A stretch of DNA of 64,000 nt from Flavobacterium sp. DG2-3 (GCF_030730925.1 NZ_JAVAMB010000013.1:58406-122405); one strand, 5' to 3'; positions 14,451-22,317 are shown, counted from the first letter of the stretch. Notes: generated by a model not told the origin, from the sequence alone. Translations and numbers: made by a program.

Positions 14451-15284
14451 ATGGAAGAAAATTTAAAACGTCTTAATAAATTTATTGGAGAAACGGGTTA
14501 CTGCTCGCGTCGTGAAGCCGATAAATTGATTGAAGAAGGACGAGTGACAATAAATGGTGCTGCGGCCGAAATGGGAACTAAAGTTTCGCCAGATGATGAA
14601 GTACGTATAAACGGTAAATTGATCGTTGAAAAAAACGAAAAAATGATTTATCTAGCATTCAATAAACCTGTCGGAATTGAATGTACTACCAATCTTGAAG
14701 TCAAAAACAATATTGTTGATTATATCAATTATCCTAAACGTATTTTCCCGATCGGAAGGTTGGATAAAGCCAGTGAAGGATTGATTTTTATGACGAATGA
14801 CGGAGATATTGTCAACAAAATTCTTCGCGCAAGAAACAATCACGAAAAAGAATATACCGTTACGGTAAACAAACCAATCACAGAGCGTTTTATTCAGCGA
14901 ATGGGAAATGGAGTTCCGATTCTGGATACGGTTACTAAAAAGTGTAAAGTAGAACAGATTAGCAAATTCACTTTTAAAATTATTCTAACGCAGGGATTAA
15001 ACCGCCAAATTAGAAGAATGTCTGAATATTTGGGTTACGAAGTTACAGCGCTTAAACGTATCCGAATTATTAATATTTCTTTGGATGTTCCTGTTGGCCG
15101 TTACAGAGAATTAACAGACGATGAAATCAAAGAACTGAACCAGCTGATTGAGCCTTCTAGTAAAACGGAAGAAGCAAGTTTTCCAAAAGTTGAAGCTCCA
15201 ACTTCTGCTTCCACTCCAACTCGAAGAAAAGCATTTATTTCAAAACATGATCCTCGATTTAAAAAAAGAGGGGATAATAAATAA
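14451..15284 (+). CDS. rluF: 23S rRNA pseudouridine synthase RluF
   Basis: 277 aa. An S4 RNA-binding domain (RLNKFIGETGYCSRREADKL, residues 5-65) precedes the RsuA/RluF catalytic domain with the essential Asp in FPIGRLDKASEGL near residue 105. ILRARNNHEKEYTV and TQGLNRQIRRMSEYLGYEV are strongly RluF-like, pointing to pseudouridine 2604 of 23S rRNA. A low-complexity, Ser/Thr- and Lys-rich tail (about residues 237-277) follows. The stop codon is immediately followed by, and overlaps, a 17-bp perfect terminator stem. The promoter position suggests a leaderless mRNA. Confidence 0.9.
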   Translation: MEENLKRLNKFIGETGYCSRREADKLIEEGRVTINGAAAEMGTKVSPDDEVRINGKLIVEKNEKMIYLAFNKPVGIECTTNLEVKNNIVDYINYPKRIFPIGRLDKASEGLIFMTNDGDIVNKILRARNNHEKEYTVTVNKPITERFIQRMGNGVPILDTVTKKCKVEQISKFTFKIILTQGLNRQIRRMSEYLGYEVTALKRIRIINISLDVPVGRYRELTDDEIKELNQLIEPSSKTEEASFPKVEAPTSASTPTRRKAFISKHDPRFKKRGDNK

Positions 15285-15320
15285 GCAGAAATCCCATTCG
15301 TTTGAATGGGATTTCTGCTT
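15283..15320. terminator. Long bidirectional terminator at the rluF stop
   Basis: A 17-bp perfect stem (15283-15299 with 15304-15320) and 4-base loop. Its first bases belong to the rluF TAA; the convergent DUF4153-like gene ends at 15326. Confidence 0.9.
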
Positions 15321-15325
15321 TAAGA

Positions 15326-16726
15326 CTATTTCTTTTTATCCAAAAACTCATAATACAAAGCTTTAGATAAAAATTTTTCGTTCTGATAATTTGAAATTAA
15401 TTTTTCTCTCATTTCTTCATTATATCCTCCACTCAAATTATTCTTTACAAAATATGCTCTTCGAGCTTCATCATTAAAATTCAAGCCGCTTAAAAAGGTT
15501 GGCTCCAGACCTTTGTTTACAGAAATATTATAATTAGTCACTAAATTTCCCCAATTTACATAACTGCACAAAAGAACCGTTCCGTAGAAATACCAAACCA
15601 TTTGGTTGACTAAATAGGCATTTGTTTTTTGTTTCTTTATTTTTAAAAAAGTATAAACCAGCCCGATAAGCGAAAGAATTAGAAAAGCATAAACTCCTAA
15701 ACGTTTATAGGTTAAACCAAAAGAAGAAATATATTCTGAATTTTTTACGAATGTACTTACTATTAAAATTCCGTTTAGAAAGATCCAGATTTTGGCCAGC
15801 GTTTTAAGAAGAGTGGCATTTTTATCGAAATTAAACCCTCCTTTGAAATAAAATAAGATTACACCCACAGCCATCAAAATTGAAAAAATAACTGAATTTA
15901 CTCTTTCATGCGTAGCAGCACTTAACTCTGACATTTTTACGGCTGTGTCTTTCATTTCAAAAAACTGCTCATAATTATACGTTCCGATGAAAACTAAAAG
16001 CATAATATTTAAAAGAACCAAGGTGATCTCGCCACTTTTTCGTTCGAAGTCAAGATCTAAAAATGAAAAGGTATTTTGATTTTTGACTTCTGAAATATTA
16101 GTGAATTCATTATTCAATTTTGGATTGTATTGATAACAGACATCTGGAACCCAATAATTCCAAAAACTGAACGAAATATAAAAACCTAAAATGCACATTG
16201 CGATTAGCTGCGGCATATTGATATCTAATTCATAATCGGTAAACAATGAAGAGAAATGATCGCTTCCGAAAGAATAAACGATAAAAAACAATCCGAGAAA
16301 GATTATTGGAATGAGAACAAAGGCTACTAGTTTTTTAGCAAAATCATTATGGATTTTTCGCTCTGGAAGCCATTGGCTAAACATGAAAATTCTCCCTATA
16401 GAAGTAAATCCGTTTAAGATTATTAAAGGAAAAACCTGAATTGTTTTGAGTTCGCCATCTTGTGTTTTGAATTGCAAAAACAGTATTGATAATGCTAAAG
16501 CGAAGAATGAAGCTGCGTCTCCGTACCACGCAAAGGCGAAACAAGACAATATAGATGTAACTACAAGAACAAGATGCGATCGGTCGACAAACTTTTCTTG
16601 GAAGAAATAACTAATTAAAAGCGTCAGTAAAACGCCAAAAATAGAAAGATTAATTCCAACAGATTCGTTGTAAAAAAGCAGGATAAAAACTGCTGTACAA
16701 GCAAAGATAATTTGATGTTTTTTCAT
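15326..16726 (-). CDS. DUF4153/DUF4173-like multi-pass membrane protein
   Basis: 466 aa from the ATG at 16726; an 11-codon longer frame is rejected because it would cross the operator-like motif. About 10-11 hydrophobic helices spread over the whole length. GLTYKRLGVYAFLILSLIGL near residue 360, the HERVNSVIFSILM helix and a C-terminal soluble stretch (LNFNDEARRAYFV) resemble DUF4153/DUF4173 proteins of Bacteroidota. Function unknown. It is preceded by a winged-helix regulator gene and shares a 21-bp upstream motif with that regulator's own operon, so its control by that regulator is likely. Confidence 0.75.
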   Translation of the reverse strand: MKKHQIIFACTAVFILLFYNESVGINLSIFGVLLTLLISYFFQEKFVDRSHLVLVVTSILSCFAFAWYGDAASFFALALSILFLQFKTQDGELKTIQVFPLIILNGFTSIGRIFMFSQWLPERKIHNDFAKKLVAFVLIPIIFLGLFFIVYSFGSDHFSSLFTDYELDINMPQLIAMCILGFYISFSFWNYWVPDVCYQYNPKLNNEFTNISEVKNQNTFSFLDLDFERKSGEITLVLLNIMLLVFIGTYNYEQFFEMKDTAVKMSELSAATHERVNSVIFSILMAVGVILFYFKGGFNFDKNATLLKTLAKIWIFLNGILIVSTFVKNSEYISSFGLTYKRLGVYAFLILSLIGLVYTFLKIKKQKTNAYLVNQMVWYFYGTVLLCSYVNWGNLVTNYNISVNKGLEPTFLSGLNFNDEARRAYFVKNNLSGGYNEEMREKLISNYQNEKFLSKALYYEFLDKKK

Positions 16727-16740
16727 GATTTTAGAATTTA

Positions 16741-16761
16741 AAAGTACTTTGCATTTCAAAG
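16741..16761 (-). promoter_or_regulatory. Candidate operator, copy 1
   Basis: AAAGTACTTTGCA, three variable bases, then CAAAG, 15 bp before the membrane protein ATG. Copy 2 lies at 17699-17719; 18 of 21 bases are identical. Confidence 0.65.
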
Positions 16762-16784
16762 TTTTTAGATAAAAAATTTTAGTT

Positions 16785-17075
16785 TTAAGATTTCATTAAT
16801 TTTTCTAGATATGATAAATGCTCTTTAAAAGCAGCGCGCCCTAAATCGGTAACTTGGTAAGATGTTTTTGGCTTTTTGCCCACAAACTCTTTTTTTACTT
16901 CTATATAACCTGCTTTTTCAAGCGCTGAGGAATGACTCGCTAAATTACCATCGGTGATGTTTAAAAGCGCTTTCATCTCGGTAAAATCTACCCAGTCGTT
17001 AACCATCAGAACGGACATAATGCCCAGTCTAACACGGCTTTCAAAATCTTTATTTAGTTTATCAATAATTCCCAT
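16785..17075 (-). CDS. Winged-helix transcriptional regulator (HTH_34-like)
   Basis: 96 aa, a single winged helix. RVRLGIMSVLMVNDWVDFTEMKALLNITDGNLASHSSALEKAGYIEVKKEF spans the helices and the wing follows in KKPKTSYQVTDLGRAAFKEH; this layout is that of the ArsR/MarR-like HTH_34 group that usually regulates a neighbouring membrane protein gene. It has no effector domain. The stop of the upstream membrane protein gene is 4 bp away, so the two are co-transcribed, and the same 21-bp motif lies before both this operon and the next gene downstream. Confidence 0.85.
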   Translation of the reverse strand: MGIIDKLNKDFESRVRLGIMSVLMVNDWVDFTEMKALLNITDGNLASHSSALEKAGYIEVKKEFVGKKPKTSYQVTDLGRAAFKEHLSYLEKLMKS

Positions 17076-17079
17076 TGGG

Positions 17080-17694
17080 TTATTTGTATTTTTTGAACAT
17101 CACTAATCCATATACGATATGCAGGATTCCGAATCCTAAAATCCAGAAAATTAATCCATACCCTATATAAAAGAGTGCAATACATCCTAAAATCAGTTCC
17201 GAAAAACCAAGATATTTAATGTCTGAAAATGTATATTTTTCTGCGTTTAAAACCGCCAGTCCGTAAAATATTAAGGTTGATGGCGCGACTAAACCAAAGT
17301 AGCCGTGGTGCATCATTGCCAAACAGAATATTCCACCTGTAAATAGCGGCACTGCAAGATTGAACAGCATTTTTTTTGTTGCCGAAGTCCAAATTGGCAG
17401 ATTGTATTTTCGGCTTTTTCTAATGGTGAAAAAGATTCCAAATGCAAATGCAAATACTAAAATTGTGATTCCGATCCAGAATAATTCTGAAACTAAATTG
17501 GTTGTGTATAATCTATGTTCATCGTTTAGATAATCCATGCCGTTTGCTTTGAACAGCTGGTAAACATAGATTCCGCCAATTAAAGCCGAAAGACCAGCGA
17601 AAACTCCTGAAAGTCCGCTTAATGATATAAATCTTGAAGAGCGCTCCATCATGGAACGAATATGTGCTAAATCTTCTTGGTGCTTTTGATTCAT
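17080..17694 (-). CDS. Four- to six-helix membrane protein paired with the regulator
   Basis: 204 aa. I do not recognise the family. After a short soluble N terminus (MNQKHQEDLAHIRSMMERSSRF) come five or six hydrophobic helices, including FAGLSALIGGIYVYQLF, WIGITILVFAFAFGIFF and YIGYGLIFWILGFGILHIVYGLVMF. No catalytic motif is visible. The order membrane protein, winged-helix regulator and DUF4153-like protein, with shared upstream motifs, indicates one membrane-stress or envelope regulon controlled locally. Promoter: TAACTTTG at 17715-17722. Confidence 0.75.
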   Translation of the reverse strand: MNQKHQEDLAHIRSMMERSSRFISLSGLSGVFAGLSALIGGIYVYQLFKANGMDYLNDEHRLYTTNLVSELFWIGITILVFAFAFGIFFTIRKSRKYNLPIWTSATKKMLFNLAVPLFTGGIFCLAMMHHGYFGLVAPSTLIFYGLAVLNAEKYTFSDIKYLGFSELILGCIALFYIGYGLIFWILGFGILHIVYGLVMFKKYK

Positions 17695-17698
17695 AATT

Positions 17699-17719
17699 AA
17701 AGTACTTTGCAGTACAAAG
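17699..17719 (-). promoter_or_regulatory. Candidate operator, copy 2
   Basis: Same motif as 16741-16761, 5 bp before the ATG at 17694. It holds a perfect 10-bp palindrome AAAGTACTTT and overlaps the -7 element. Confidence 0.65.
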
Positions 17720-17722
17720 TTA
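17715..17722 (-). promoter_or_regulatory. Promoter -7 element of the regulator operon
   Basis: TAACTTTG on the minus strand fits TAnnTTTG and overlaps the candidate operator, which suits repression. Confidence 0.6.
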
Positions 17723-17766
17723 TTATTTATTTTGAATTGGCAAATAAAAAAGTGAAAATATTTTTA

Positions 17767-17872
17767 ATTCCTGCAAGGTTTCCAAAACCCTGTAGGTCTG
17801 AAAGTTTAGCAAACTATTTTTTCATGATAGTCTTTACATATACCTACAAGGTTTTGGAAACCTTGCAGGAAT
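17767..17872. repeat. Long inverted repeat of the CCTGNNAGGTTT family
   Basis: Arms 17767-17797 and 17842-17872 are complementary at 30 of 31 positions with a 44-base loop. Each arm is itself partly palindromic. Related shorter hairpins lie at 42279-42311 and 46094-46126. Confidence 0.8.
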
Positions 17873-17877
17873 ACTAC

Positions 17878-17994
17878 GTCTGACCGCGTGAGGGATAGGA
17901 GCTAGCTACCGAAGTAGCGCGGATAGCCCGACCCCGATGCGTTGAGAGGGCGTATAAAGACAAAGTATGTTTGCCCTCTCGACGCATCGGGGTC
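17878..17994. repeat. GC-rich structured element with a 22-bp palindrome
   Basis: A GC-rich lead (GTGAGGGATAGGAG...) runs into an inverted repeat of 22 bp (17930-17951 with 17973-17994, arm GACCCCGATGCGTTGAG) whose single mismatch would be a G-U pair. Composition is sharply different from the AT-rich surroundings. It may be a REP-like element or a structured RNA. Nothing else was seen in the 370-bp gap. Confidence 0.65.
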
Positions 17995-18016
17995 ACGCCC
18001 AAATAATAAAAACGAA

Positions 18017-18043
18017 AAAGTCCATTCATCAAGAACGGACTTT
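18017..18043 (-). terminator. Intrinsic terminator of corA
   Basis: On the minus strand a GTCCGTTC/GAATGGAC stem (one G-U pair) with a 5-base loop and T run, 22 bp after the corA stop. Confidence 0.75.
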
Positions 18044-18064
18044 CACATTATTTTTAATTTCTAT

Positions 18065-18991
18065 TTAAAACCATTTTCTGCGTTTGAACAGCATAACGCC
18101 ACCAACAGAAAGAATAATGGAAACGAAAAGCAGAATCCAGATTCCGTATTTGCTTTCTTCGAGGCCATTTGGGACATTCATTCCGTATAAACTGGCGATT
18201 AGTGTTGGAATCATTAAAATGATGGAAATCGAGGTCATTTGCTTCATAATATTATTCATATTATTTGAAATTACAGAGGCGTACGCGTCCATCATTCCGG
18301 TCAAGATGTTGCTGTAAATATTGGCGGTATCTTGTGCCTGATTAAGCTCGATTTCTACGTCTTCTAGCAATTCTGGATCATAACTGGCTTTGTGCGCTTT
18401 TAGATTCTTGATTCTTTGGAATAAAACGTCGTTGGCTTTTAAGGAAGTGATGAAGAATACGAAACATTTTTCGATCTGAAGCAAGGCTTGCAATTCTTCA
18501 TTTTTGATTGATTTCTCTAAATTATCTTCGGCCAATTTGATTTTTTGGTTGATTTGTTTTAGGTACTTCAAATACCAAACGCTTGAAGACAAAAGCAGTC
18601 TTAGAACTAAATTGAAATTGTCTTCGATTTCGATGTTTTTGCGTCTTGAATATTGCACAAAATCGGCTATGATTTCTGTTTTGTAAAAACTGATGGTGAC
18701 GCAGATATCGTCTTTAAAAATAACTCCGAGCGGTGCAGTTTGAAAAGGGAGTTTGACATCGCTACTTTTTATTGGGATGCGCATGATGATAAGCGTCCAG
18801 CCGTGTTCGATTTCGATACGTGGTCTTTCGTCAATATCTTCGATGTCGTTGTAAAATGCTTCGGGAATCTGAAGTTCTTCTAATAGATATTTTTTTTCTG
18901 ATTCTGTAGGCGATTCGATGTGAATCCAGCAATTTGAAATCCATTTTTGAATTTCTACCAATCCGTTGTTGTTTGTGTAAAAGGCTTTCAT
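18065..18991 (-). CDS. corA: CorA-family magnesium/divalent-cation channel
   Basis: 308 aa, typical CorA length. A large cytoplasmic domain (residues 1-240) with alternating alpha/beta then long helices is followed by two C-terminal transmembrane helices; the first ends in the pore signature YGMN (YGMNVPNG near residue 267), and the second ends with FKRRKWF. It should form homopentamers importing magnesium at the inner membrane. The gene stands alone, with a TACTTTTG element about 112 bp upstream. Assignment firm. Confidence 0.94.
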   Translation of the reverse strand: MKAFYTNNNGLVEIQKWISNCWIHIESPTESEKKYLLEELQIPEAFYNDIEDIDERPRIEIEHGWTLIIMRIPIKSSDVKLPFQTAPLGVIFKDDICVTISFYKTEIIADFVQYSRRKNIEIEDNFNLVLRLLLSSSVWYLKYLKQINQKIKLAEDNLEKSIKNEELQALLQIEKCFVFFITSLKANDVLFQRIKNLKAHKASYDPELLEDVEIELNQAQDTANIYSNILTGMMDAYASVISNNMNNIMKQMTSISIILMIPTLIASLYGMNVPNGLEESKYGIWILLFVSIILSVGGVMLFKRRKWF

Positions 18992-19102
18992 TTCTAGTAA
19001 CTACGTGTTTATTGCAGCACCTTGAAATTTCAATTGCTGCTTTTAATTAAATACTAACGAATAATAATCGTCCATTTTGGAGAAGTGTTTTTTAAAGTGT
19101 TG

Positions 19103-19110
19103 CAAAAGTA
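19103..19110 (-). promoter_or_regulatory. Promoter -7 element of corA
   Basis: TACTTTTG on the minus strand fits TAnnTTTG. It would give a leader of roughly 105 nt. Confidence 0.5.
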
Positions 19111-19191
19111 TCCTTTATTTTTAGAAGGAAAAAGTTTAAAGTATTAATAATATATTAAAACAGGCGTTTAAGTTTTTTAAACACATAGAAA

Positions 19192-19226
19192 GTATCCAGT
19201 GTTCAGCTTTTAGTGTTCAGTTTAAA
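19192..19226 (+). repeat. Degenerate 7-bp array (consensus GTGTTCA)
   Basis: Five units in exact 7-bp phase, with GTGTTCA twice. Confidence 0.75.
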
Positions 19227-19253
19227 TAGAGATCCTAGAAAATGCAAATAATT

Positions 19254-19390
19254 TTAACCGCAAAGTGCGCAAAGATTTTTTTAGGGAAGCCCCGTAAAAG
19301 CAGAAAGTTCGCAAAGCTTTATTGATTTAGCTTTGCGAACTTATATTTATAAAACTTAAATTTAAAAATCTTTGCGAACTTTGCGGTTAA
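19254..19390. repeat. Nested inverted repeats with CGCAAAG cores
   Basis: Outer arms 19254-19280 and 19364-19390 match at 26 of 27 positions (TTAACCGCAAAG...). Inside lies a perfect 14-bp pair, 19305-19318 with 19329-19342 (core GTTCGCAAAGCT). Together with the 7-bp array they fill the 430-bp gap between corA and folD. Confidence 0.8.
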
Positions 19391-19423
19391 TTAGACTTTA
19401 CAATATATGTTTTTGAACCAATA

Positions 19424-20311
19424 TTATTGATTTCTTGCGCTTCTCATTTTACGTGCTAAAAGAGTGTTTTTCAAAAGCATGGCAATGGTCATTGGCCCTA
19501 CTCCACCTGGAACTGGCGTAATGAATGCTGCTTTCTTGCTTACACCGTCAAAATCAACGTCACCTTTGATCACATATCCTTTTGGGTTTGATGCGTCATC
19601 TACACGAGTGATTCCAACGTCGATAACGGTTACTCCGTCTTTTACCATATCTGCTTTTAAGAATTCCGGAACTCCTAAAGCAGTGATAATGATATCGGCA
19701 TTTTTAGTAAATTCTGCTAAGTTTTTAGTACGGCTATGAGTCAAAGTTACTGTTGAATCTCCAGGATTTCCTTTACGGCTCATTAAGATACTCATCGGAC
19801 GGCCTACGATATGGCTTCTTCCGATAACTACTGTGTGTTTTCCTGCAGTTTCTACTTTGTAACGCTCTAACAATTCCATAATTCCGAATGGTGTTGCCGG
19901 AATAAAGCTTTCCATTTCAAGAGCCATTCTACCAAAGTTGGTTGGGTGGAAACCATCAACGTCTTTATCTGGATCGATTGCTAATAAAATTTTCTGCTCG
20001 TCGATGTGTTTTGGCAAAGGCAACTGAACGATGTATCCATCAAGATTATCATCTTCATTTAATTCTTTAATTTTTGCCAAAAGTTCCTCTTCTGTAATTG
20101 TTTCTGGTAAAGAAACCAAAGTTGAATCAAACCCTATTTCTTGGCATGATTTTACTTTACTTCCTACATAAGTTAAACTTGCTCCATTATTTCCAACTAA
20201 AACCGCTGCTAAATGAGGTACTTTTCCTCCTGCATCTTTTATAGATTGAACTTCTACTGCAATTTCGTTTTTAATGTCGTTAGATGTTTTTTTACCGTCT
20301 AGTAACTGCAT
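19424..20311 (-). CDS. folD: Bifunctional methylene-THF dehydrogenase/methenyl-THF cyclohydrolase
   Basis: 295 aa, the usual FolD length. It interconverts 5,10-methylene-THF, 5,10-methenyl-THF and 10-formyl-THF with NADP. The substrate region has LTYVGSKVKSCQEIGF near residue 50 with the catalytic Lys, YIVQLPLPKHI near 93 and PDKDVDGFHP; the cofactor half has VIGRSHIVGRP near 164 and TPVPGGVGPMT near 270. A 141-bp gap separates it from ffh upstream; its immediate leader is a heptamer array. Confidence 0.96.
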   Translation of the reverse strand: MQLLDGKKTSNDIKNEIAVEVQSIKDAGGKVPHLAAVLVGNNGASLTYVGSKVKSCQEIGFDSTLVSLPETITEEELLAKIKELNEDDNLDGYIVQLPLPKHIDEQKILLAIDPDKDVDGFHPTNFGRMALEMESFIPATPFGIMELLERYKVETAGKHTVVIGRSHIVGRPMSILMSRKGNPGDSTVTLTHSRTKNLAEFTKNADIIITALGVPEFLKADMVKDGVTVIDVGITRVDDASNPKGYVIKGDVDFDGVSKKAAFITPVPGGVGPMTIAMLLKNTLLARKMRSARNQ

Positions 20312-20320
20312 GTTGTTTTG

Positions 20321-20341
20321 TTTGTTGTTTGTTGTTTGCTG
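20321..20341 (-). repeat. 7-bp array CAACAAA in the folD leader
   Basis: Three units in exact 7-bp phase (CAACAAA twice, CAGCAAA once on the minus strand), ending 9 bp before the folD ATG. Being A-rich it could double as the ribosome-recruiting leader. Confidence 0.75.
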
Positions 20342-20420
20342 TCCTTTTTATTTTCAGGTTTTGTTTTAAAAACATTCCCTGTTTATTATTGAAAAAAGTT
20401 TCAAATTTCTGTCTCATAAC

Positions 20421-20441
20421 TTGAAACCTGAAACTTGAAAC
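20421..20441 (+). repeat. 7-bp array (TTGAAAC)
   Basis: Three units in exact 7-bp phase, TTGAAAC twice and CTGAAAC once, 12 bp from the ffh 3' end. Confidence 0.75.
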
Positions 20442-20452
20442 TTTTATTTTTT

Positions 20453-21814
20453 TTATTTTGGCATTCCTGGCATTCCACCTGGCATTCCTTTCATACCGCC
20501 CATCATTTTCATCAGATTTTTTCCGCCTGGCCCCTGCATCATTTTCATCATCTTGCTCATTTGGTCAAACTGCTTCATCAGTTGGTTTACCTGCTCGACT
20601 TTAGTTCCCGAACCTTTTGCGATTCTGGCTTTTCTTTTTACGTCGATTAAGGCTGGTTTACTTCTTTCTGCTGGTGTCATCGAGTAGATAATCGCTTCGA
20701 TATGTTTGAAAGCGTCATCTTCGATCTCTACATCTTTCATGGCTTTTGAAGCTCCTGGGATCATTCCGACAAGATCTTTCATATTACCCATTTTTTTCAC
20801 TTGCTGAATCTGCGTTAAGAAATCATCAAAACCAAATTCGTTTTTAGCGATTTTCTTTTGAAGTTTTCTTGCTTCTTCTTCGTCAAACTGTTCTTGAGCT
20901 CTTTCAACAAGAGACACAACGTCTCCCATTCCTAAGATACGCTCTGCCATACGTTCTGGATAGAAAACATCAATTGCTTCCATTTTTTCTCCAGTACCAA
21001 CAAATTTAATTGGCTTGTTTACAATCGTTTTGATAGAAAGCGCAGCTCCACCACGAGTATCACCATCTAACTTCGTTAAGATAACTCCATCAAAGTTTAA
21101 GATATCATTGAAAGCTTTTGCTGTGTTTACAGCGTCTTGTCCTGTCATAGAGTCGACAACAAACAATGTTTCTTGCGGCTCAATTGCTTTGTGTACACGT
21201 GCAATTTCGTCCATCATTTCCTGATCTACTGCTAAACGTCCTGCTGTATCGACGATTACAACATTGAATCCGTTTGCTTTAGCATGTTTGATTGCATTTT
21301 GAGCAATTTCTACAGGATTTTTATTTTCTGGTTCTGAGTAAACCTCAACACCTATTTGGTCTCCAACAACATGCAATTGATTAATCGCCGCCGGACGGTA
21401 GATATCACACGCTACAAGTAGTGGCTTTTTATTTTTCTTTGTTTTTAAGAAGTTCGCTAGTTTTCCAGAAAAAGTTGTTTTACCAGAACCTTGAAGTCCA
21501 GACATCAAGATTACTGTCGGATTTCCTGAAAGGTTTACTCCTGCAACATCTCCACCCATTAATTCGGTAAGTTCGTCTTTTACTAACTTCACCAATAATT
21601 GTCCTGGCTGAAGTGTAGTTAATACATCCTGACCAATTGCTTTTTCTTTTACTTTAGCTGTAAAATCTTTGGCAATTTTAAAGTTAACGTCGGCGTCTAA
21701 TAAGGCACGACGAACTTCTTTTAAGGTATCGGCAACGTTTACTTCTGTAATTTTACCGTGTCCTTTTAATATATGGAACGCTTTATCTAACTTATCACTT
21801 AAATTATCAAACAT
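20453..21814 (-). CDS. ffh: Signal recognition particle protein Ffh
   Basis: 453 aa. The NG GTPase domain has MSGLQGSGKTTFSGKLA near residue 105 (P loop), DTAGRLAVD near 190 and TKLDGDTRGGAA near 245; the M domain begins near 325 and ends in a Met/Gly-rich tail (PGGMPGMPK), the RNA- and signal-peptide-binding part. It targets inner-membrane proteins with FtsY. A TATCTTTG element lies 22 bp upstream of the ATG. Single gene; folD follows after a gap. Confidence 0.97.
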   Translation of the reverse strand: MFDNLSDKLDKAFHILKGHGKITEVNVADTLKEVRRALLDADVNFKIAKDFTAKVKEKAIGQDVLTTLQPGQLLVKLVKDELTELMGGDVAGVNLSGNPTVILMSGLQGSGKTTFSGKLANFLKTKKNKKPLLVACDIYRPAAINQLHVVGDQIGVEVYSEPENKNPVEIAQNAIKHAKANGFNVVIVDTAGRLAVDQEMMDEIARVHKAIEPQETLFVVDSMTGQDAVNTAKAFNDILNFDGVILTKLDGDTRGGAALSIKTIVNKPIKFVGTGEKMEAIDVFYPERMAERILGMGDVVSLVERAQEQFDEEEARKLQKKIAKNEFGFDDFLTQIQQVKKMGNMKDLVGMIPGASKAMKDVEIEDDAFKHIEAIIYSMTPAERSKPALIDVKRKARIAKGSGTKVEQVNQLMKQFDQMSKMMKMMQGPGGKNLMKMMGGMKGMPGGMPGMPK

Positions 21815-21836
21815 ATCATTTTCTTTATATGAAGTG

Positions 21837-21844
21837 CAAAGATA
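21837..21844 (-). promoter_or_regulatory. Promoter -7 element of ffh
   Basis: TATCTTTG on the minus strand, 22 bp before the ffh ATG. Confidence 0.65.
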
Positions 21845-21880
21845 ATCTAATTAGATATTTCAGGCAATTTTTATTTTAAG

Positions 21881-21927
21881 GTTCAAAGGCACAAAGTGAC
21901 AGAGTTACAAAGGCTCAAGGTGCAAAG
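21881..21927 (+). repeat. 8-bp array (consensus NNNCAAAG)
   Basis: Five full units in exact 8-bp phase plus a final 7-bp unit, for example GTTCAAAG and TTACAAAG. The last five bases are the fixed part; the first three vary. Confidence 0.85.
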
Positions 21928-21934
21928 TTTTTTA

Positions 21935-22010
21935 GCCACGAATTACACTGATTGCTCGAATTATTTTTACGCCTATTTTTTTGCCACGAATTACACTAAT
22001 TTCTCGAATT
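21935..22010 (+). repeat. Two direct copies of the GCCACGAATTACAC element
   Basis: Copies start at 21935 and 21983 and share the run GCCACGAATTACACT, then degenerate into CTCGAATT. Same family as the inverted repeat at 12944-13026. Confidence 0.8.
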
Positions 22011-22143
22011 TTTTCTCCCGCAGATTAAGCTGATTTATTTTTTAATATAAAAATTGAAAATCTACAAAATAGATATTACGAGACAAATCTGCATTATCTG
22101 CCAAATCTGCGAGAAACAAAAAACTTCTCTAAAATAAAAAATC

Positions 22144-22240
22144 GCGCAAAGACGCAGAGACGCAAAGTTTATTTCACGCAGATTTATATTTCAAAAAATC
22201 TAAAATAAAATCTGCTAAAATCTGTAAAATCTGCGTGAAA
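22144..22240. repeat. 8-bp array and TTTCACGCAGATTT inverted repeat
   Basis: Three octamers (GCGCAAAG-type) at 22144-22167, followed by a perfect 14-bp inverted repeat, 22172-22185 with 22227-22240. With the preceding repeats these fill the 513-bp gap between ffh and the MBOAT operon; no gene was seen. Confidence 0.75.
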
Positions 22241-22285
22241 CAAAAAAACTTCGCGTCTTAGCGCCTTCGTGGCATACCCCAAAAA

Positions 22286-22317
22286 AAAGGCGCAAAAGAA
22301 AAAACCTTTGCGCCTTT
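22286..22317 (-). terminator. Intrinsic terminator of the acyltransferase operon
   Basis: An 11-bp perfect stem (22286-22296 with 22307-22317, core GGCGCAAA) ending in a T run on the minus strand, 11 bp after the MBOAT stop codon. Confidence 0.9.

Noticed and set aside
17942..18190. 82-codon frame across the GC-rich palindrome
   Set aside because: It lies across an inverted repeat and the corA terminator and continues antisense into corA; composition follows the repeat, not a protein.
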